The position numbers and the translations under genes were made by a program. A stretch of DNA of 64,000 nucleotides. Source: Echinarachnius parma. Taxonomy: Eukaryota > Echinodermata > Echinoidea > Clypeasteroida > Echinarachniidae. A model generated the notes under the pieces. That model saw nothing but the letters and a program-made list of their open reading frames with translations. It searched no databases and was not told the DNA's origin. Below, in pieces: positions 41,801-47,800 of the stretch (position 1 is the first letter of the stretch; every line of letters starts with the position of its first letter). Location of the stretch: the NCBI GenBank assembly GCA_037951105.1, contig JBAMJV010009000.1:57572-121571 (forward strand), written 5' to 3'.

Positions 41801-44800
41801 TACAAAGTTATCTTGACATTTTTGCATCAAGAAAAACAAAATATACATGTACTTAAATATATATGCGTGAGTACATAATGAATTTGAAATGCATTCACGG
41901 TGTATACGTTTGATTTTAAAACGTATATTTCATATCATATGCAAGAGCGAGAGGGAAAGGCAAAACAATATAGGCAATACTTAAAAATACTTAAAATGCC
42001 AAAGTGAGTATTGCCAATGCGCATTCATTTTAGATTGCTTATTTATTTTTATTTTTGCATAATACAATAATTAAATATCTCTCATTTCCCCCTCACTATT
42101 ATTATTTCTATACAAAATAACGATTGTTGAAAGTCAGTGTATCCGTACAGAGTTCCAATTGCGGTGTAAGCATGTTCACTTTTGTATATATTTCCTTGAT
42201 CATAAAGTGATTATATAAAAGGTATTAATGGGCGAACATATGAGTCTAAACTAAATGTTCAATCAAATGTATAATTTGATCATAGTTCCTTCTTTGTATG
42301 TAAAGTCATTTCTCTCAGTATCTCTCGGCGTATATTAGAGTCTATAATGTTGAACAGAGAGGTTTTCTTTCTTCCCTACTTTCACTTGTTAAAAGGTAAT
42401 TAAATTCCACTCACACATGTCAAAGTCACATGCCCATGTCACATTGGCTCTCATTTATTCCAAGGAATACATTCAATTTCTTATTTCTTTTCATATCCAC
42501 ATTTTAGTATTACTTAGTAAATAATAAGAACTGAGATTAATACCTAATGCTAGAAATCTGTGTGGTACACTTCAAGGGGGGGGGGGGGGAATACATGAGG
42601 GCTCGGGGCAAATTTGCCCCTGAAATGCCAAGAAGAGCCCTGGAAAAGCATAAAAGAGCCCTGGAAAATTGCATAGAGTTCAATGCAAATCAAATTTTGG
42701 AGTGTTATTTTCATGCAGACAAGTTTGAAAAGTAGCCCCCGAAAAATAAAATGTAATTTTTTCCCTGGTGTGGTACAGTAATAAAGCTAATCTGGACAAT
42801 TCAATGGGTAGTTATATTTGTGAATTCTTTGTGATTAAATGACACACTATAATTCCTCACTTACTCGCCAAACAGTTTTCACCATAAAATAATTCTTACC
42901 TTTTTCTTTTTCTTCTTCTTGTGATGTTTTTTCTCCTCCTGTCTCTTCTCCCTCTCCTCCTTCTGCAGTTCCCTCAACCTCTCCCTCTCCTTTTCCTTCT
43001 CCTTCTTTTTCTTCTTCTTCTTCAGCTTGTTCCTGGCCTTCAAGGTAGTGAGGGTTACGCTGGTCGGGGTGGAGGAGATGGACGAGTAACGCGTCTTCCT
43101 ATTCTTGCGCTTATTATTCTCGTCTTTGTTACTCTCCAGACGTTCCACTGGTGCGGCATAATAAAAATAATATAATGAAAATATTCAGTCATTTAGACGG
43201 TATACATGCAGCAGACTTGCCACTATCATAGTTGTCATGATCAATTTACCACCAACATCACCATTATCTTCATCATCATTTCATCAACATCATCACCACC
43301 ATCAACATCATCATCTGATTTTATACTGTGCATTTCATAACAATTTAGACAGAGAGAATAAGAACAAAATAAACCAGCATTTAAAGCTAATAACAAATAA
43401 TAAAACAATAAGTTAAATATTTCTACTATGCATTTGGCTAACAGAAAACAATGTTCAGTAGTGGCCTGCCTGTAGTGGCCATTTTTTGTTGCTGTTAGGT
43501 GGTCACTATACACAGGTTTGACTGTAAATATTGGCGAGACTTACATATCTGCTTGCGTTTGATGGTCTGCAGGGCTATGGCCCTCTGCTGGTCAACCATC
43601 CTGGGTTCACACCTGTCACAGAAGTACACGTCTGGGATGTTGTTCCTTTCCAGACCCATGCACTCCACATGCTGCCACACTAAGCACTTGTCGCAGCAGA
43701 TCATGTAGCCGTCGTCATGGTCCATGTTACTGCCAGGGGGGAAAGCAGAAGACAATGTCAAAATACTTTAGTACACGGGGGCTCAGGTCAATTTAGAAGC
43801 CAAAATGCTAAAAAGAGCCCACCTTAAAGGGATAGTTGAGTTCTGGTAGAGAGAGTACAGTTTTAGTCAAACTGAATTTTAGTAACCAAAACCTGCACCA
43901 TTACATTACAAACTAATAATTAAAACTCCACCATGCTCAAAAGGAATACAAAAATTACAAACGACTAAGTAAAAAGCCTGTTATCATTCAAAAAGAGCTG
44001 TTGAAACTAAAGAGGGCGCTTTCAAAAAACGCATTTGTTTAAACCATTTAAAATAAAATATAGCGCATGTGATGTTTTGTTGAAATAGTGATTAGATAGA
44101 GAGATAATCAACAACTATCTAAAAACCTCTTTTGAAAATTTTTGAAAAGAGGAAGAATTTTAAATCAAATTTTAACAACTGGTTCAAAATGATTGAATAC
44201 TTGTGGGGCCCCACATTTATTACAAATGGTTATGTTTATGGATATTTCAGCCGTTTCTGAACCGATCTTGATCAAATAAAGTTTATTCTGCCATTAAAAT
44301 TGTATGCTCTTTCAAATTTGACACTCAGTTTTTCATTATCTCACAAAAAATTATTTTGTGTAGCGCCCTCTCTACCAAAACTCAACTATCCCTTTAACTT
44401 GCATAGGGCTCGAAGCAAAATAAATGTGATTTTTTGTTTTTCTCTAGCTAAAAATTAATTTCCAGATCATTACAAACCATTACACATAACTGACTACATT
44501 ATTTATTATCTACTGATCCCCCACCCTTTCCCCAATGTCTAGCCAATTCTAAATGCAACTGTTTAACACAAGGATTCTTGAAAATGACCACAGGATCATA
44601 ATGCACATAACTTAAGAAATGACTTTGATATATACACAAATTATTCATCGATTTTGCTATCAATCGAATAAAGAAAAGGAAGATATGCAGATGAATTCAA
44701 GGATTCTTACCAGATGCATCTAGTGACTCCTTCGTCCTTGAGGCTGTCGGCGTTGTCCTCCGGGGGCGTGATGTTGGCGTTCACGTTATCGAAGTCCCTA

Positions 44801-47800
44801 CTGATGGGAAGGACGGCTGGAATGGTGTCGAGGATTGGAGGGGGAGACTGGGGTGGGGTGGGTGGTGGTGGCTGGCCATAGTTGTGATCCTGCACATGTA
44901 GGAATAACAAGAGAATTATGATTAGTTAGGGCATTATAACTTGAACACTTTTTGCCCCGACAAAGATCCTGCAGTAATTGAAAAGTAGGTTCATGCCGAC
45001 TCATTTTTAGTACATTAGCAGTTTTCAGCAGTATTTTTCTTCATTAAGAGATTATAAATAAACCAAACTTTGTATCTGGTATTCTGATTGCTTGTATTCT
45101 CGTCAATACCAGACAGCCATACAAGGCAATTGTGCAGGAGTGAGCAGAAGCAGAAGAAAGATATGAATAGCATATCATGTGTTCTTTATCTATGAAACTT
45201 TCACACATCATTCAGAAGAATCTTACGATGATATTGGTATATGATTGAAGTCTCAAATATCACTTGAAGAAAAATGGTTTGAAGACGATGATTCACTTTT
45301 ATCATACTCACACAAATATCAATTGACTATTAGTTGAAGAGAGGCTTTTAGCACTCAAATACAAATCATGGAATGAAAAACACTTAATTGAAAACATTTA
45401 ACTAACAATAAGAAGCTTGCAAAAAAAATGTAACATGTTTTTGTCCAAAACAATAAACAGTGCTCAATAGAATGTGGAATAATTTCTACCAGTAAAAAAA
45501 TTTAAAACAATACTTTACTTTAGTTTCATTGTAACAAAGAAATATTTGTATTACTATATTCTGCACACAGACTTGTTGGTATTATAACAGACTACAGTGA
45601 ACTAAATAATGGATACTATGACCTTCTCTTTATGCCATTATGGTATCTTAGTGGGTGGTTATTATGCATTCTATGTTTATAAGCTGGCATGAGTTACGCA
45701 TCTCCATAATTTTAAATCAACTTTGGTTCCCAGACAGAGTATGCCTTTGTACTTTCAGGATGACAAACAATATATCCAATCATGCTCAGAATTAGGTCAT
45801 GTTGCATTATTGTGTACTCTGGTAATAGAACATAAACTGGTAAAATGAAATACATATTACCTGCACAAGGTAGAAATTAACTTTTTTCGTGGAAGCACGG
45901 TCTGGCAGTTAAATTATCAAATTTTGCTTGCTCAAAAGCAGACCTGGATAGCATAATTTGCATAAAACTAAGAAAAACACAAGAAATTCTGCTCACTTTG
46001 GCTGCCCAGTCAGGCAGGTAAAATTCAACAATAATAAATTATAAATGTTGGTTGCCTGAATCTTATTTGTTGTGGCTATGGGGCAGGGCCTAGAGGCCAA
46101 AACTAATTTTTCATTCCTGCATACTATACATATTAAGCGTAAGCTGCTTGACCAAAACCTTCATACTAGAACGATAAAACAGCACATAATCCCATATATT
46201 GTCAATTTCAGTTTGAAAAATTAATTACCTGATTGGGCCACCAAAAGATATTTTTGCTTGTCAAAGTACAATTTTACTGGCCCTGTGCCATCAAGCCAGT
46301 GTTGGTGTAACTAAAGCCTTGAAATAATGAATGCAACCACTCCAGAATAACATAGAACTGACAAACTTAAATTTGTTTCATTATTCATAACTGTGTATTG
46401 CTACTGGGCCAGAACATACATCCTGGCATACACAAAACTTGTGCACTTAACAAAAAATGTGTAATTTTCATTAAATTTAGCATTACTGGAATAATTTTTC
46501 CACAACTTCCTGTTCTAAATGAATGAAAGATGAACACTAATTGACTATCTGACCTCATACAAAATGAAAGAGAAACAACGAACATCAAACACACTACTCA
46601 AAATAATATCATGTCATGGACAAAAGCACAATTAAAGGAACCATCATCAAAATAACACAATTTTATTTGGTGGTTACAGCATCCAAAAAAACTTCTCAAA
46701 GAGCTAAAAAAACAACAACATAAAATTAGAGGTTTGTAACGTTCAATGTTAAAATAAAAATGTATACAAAACTACAAAAGGAGCATTTATTACAAATCAT
46801 TATCTGGGAAAAGCAATTCAAGTATTGATTTTCATGAAGTACGTTTCATGAAGCAATTTACATAATGGAGGAACATTTCATCAAAGCCGGTTCAGAAATG
46901 AAGGAAGAGGCATTTTCTTGATGCGTTTTAAAATGGCCAGATGAAATAAAATGGTGCCAGATGCATGTAGTATACAGCAGAACTGCCAACATTCACACAT
47001 CTAATTCAGAAAGGTTCCAAAAAGCAGTCAGGGATACATTTATCAAATATGTGTATTACAATGGGAAAGCATCGTTCACGAATAGTTTCAAATTTCTTTG
47101 TAAGGATGTGGAAGGAAAGATCAGTAAATTTTCAGGGAACCTCAGACTGTAAATTCAGGGGAACTTGGCAGCTCTGATCAATATCTTACAACAACAAAAA
47201 AAGAAGTCTAAAGATAAACAGAAAGAAGAGTAACAGAAATAAAACCACACATGCACAAGTGGCGAATACAATGTACAATGTAGACAATTCCCATTGTGAC
47301 TCACCCGATAGGGCAGGCCCAGGTACATAGTCTGACAGTGACATTGGAGTGTGGCTTTTTGAGATTCTCACGAATCCATTTGTATATATTGTCATACATA
47401 TTGTAGTAACATGTCTAAATGCATGAGATTTGTTTCTCAAATTTAGCTCTCAGAAAAAAAAAAAAAAAATCAGAATCAAAGTCAGTCAAGACTGGAAGAA
47501 GAATTTCTTTTTAAACAATTATTATGATGATGAGCTGTATAAAATCAGCTAAATATGGTAGCCAGATACATGCATGCATAGAAAAGAGATGTCTGAAGAA
47601 AGAAAAGAAACAAAACAAAAAGAAATCAAATCACAAGCACACAAATGGCACATACATGTACAATGTACCGGTACAATGTACACGATTCCCATTCCATTCC
47701 GACTTACCTGATAGGGCAGGCCCAGGTAGTGTGACATGGAAGTGTGCGTACTCTGTGACGTAAAGCTAGTATGAGTCTTCACATCCCCACTGGAGGCAGA

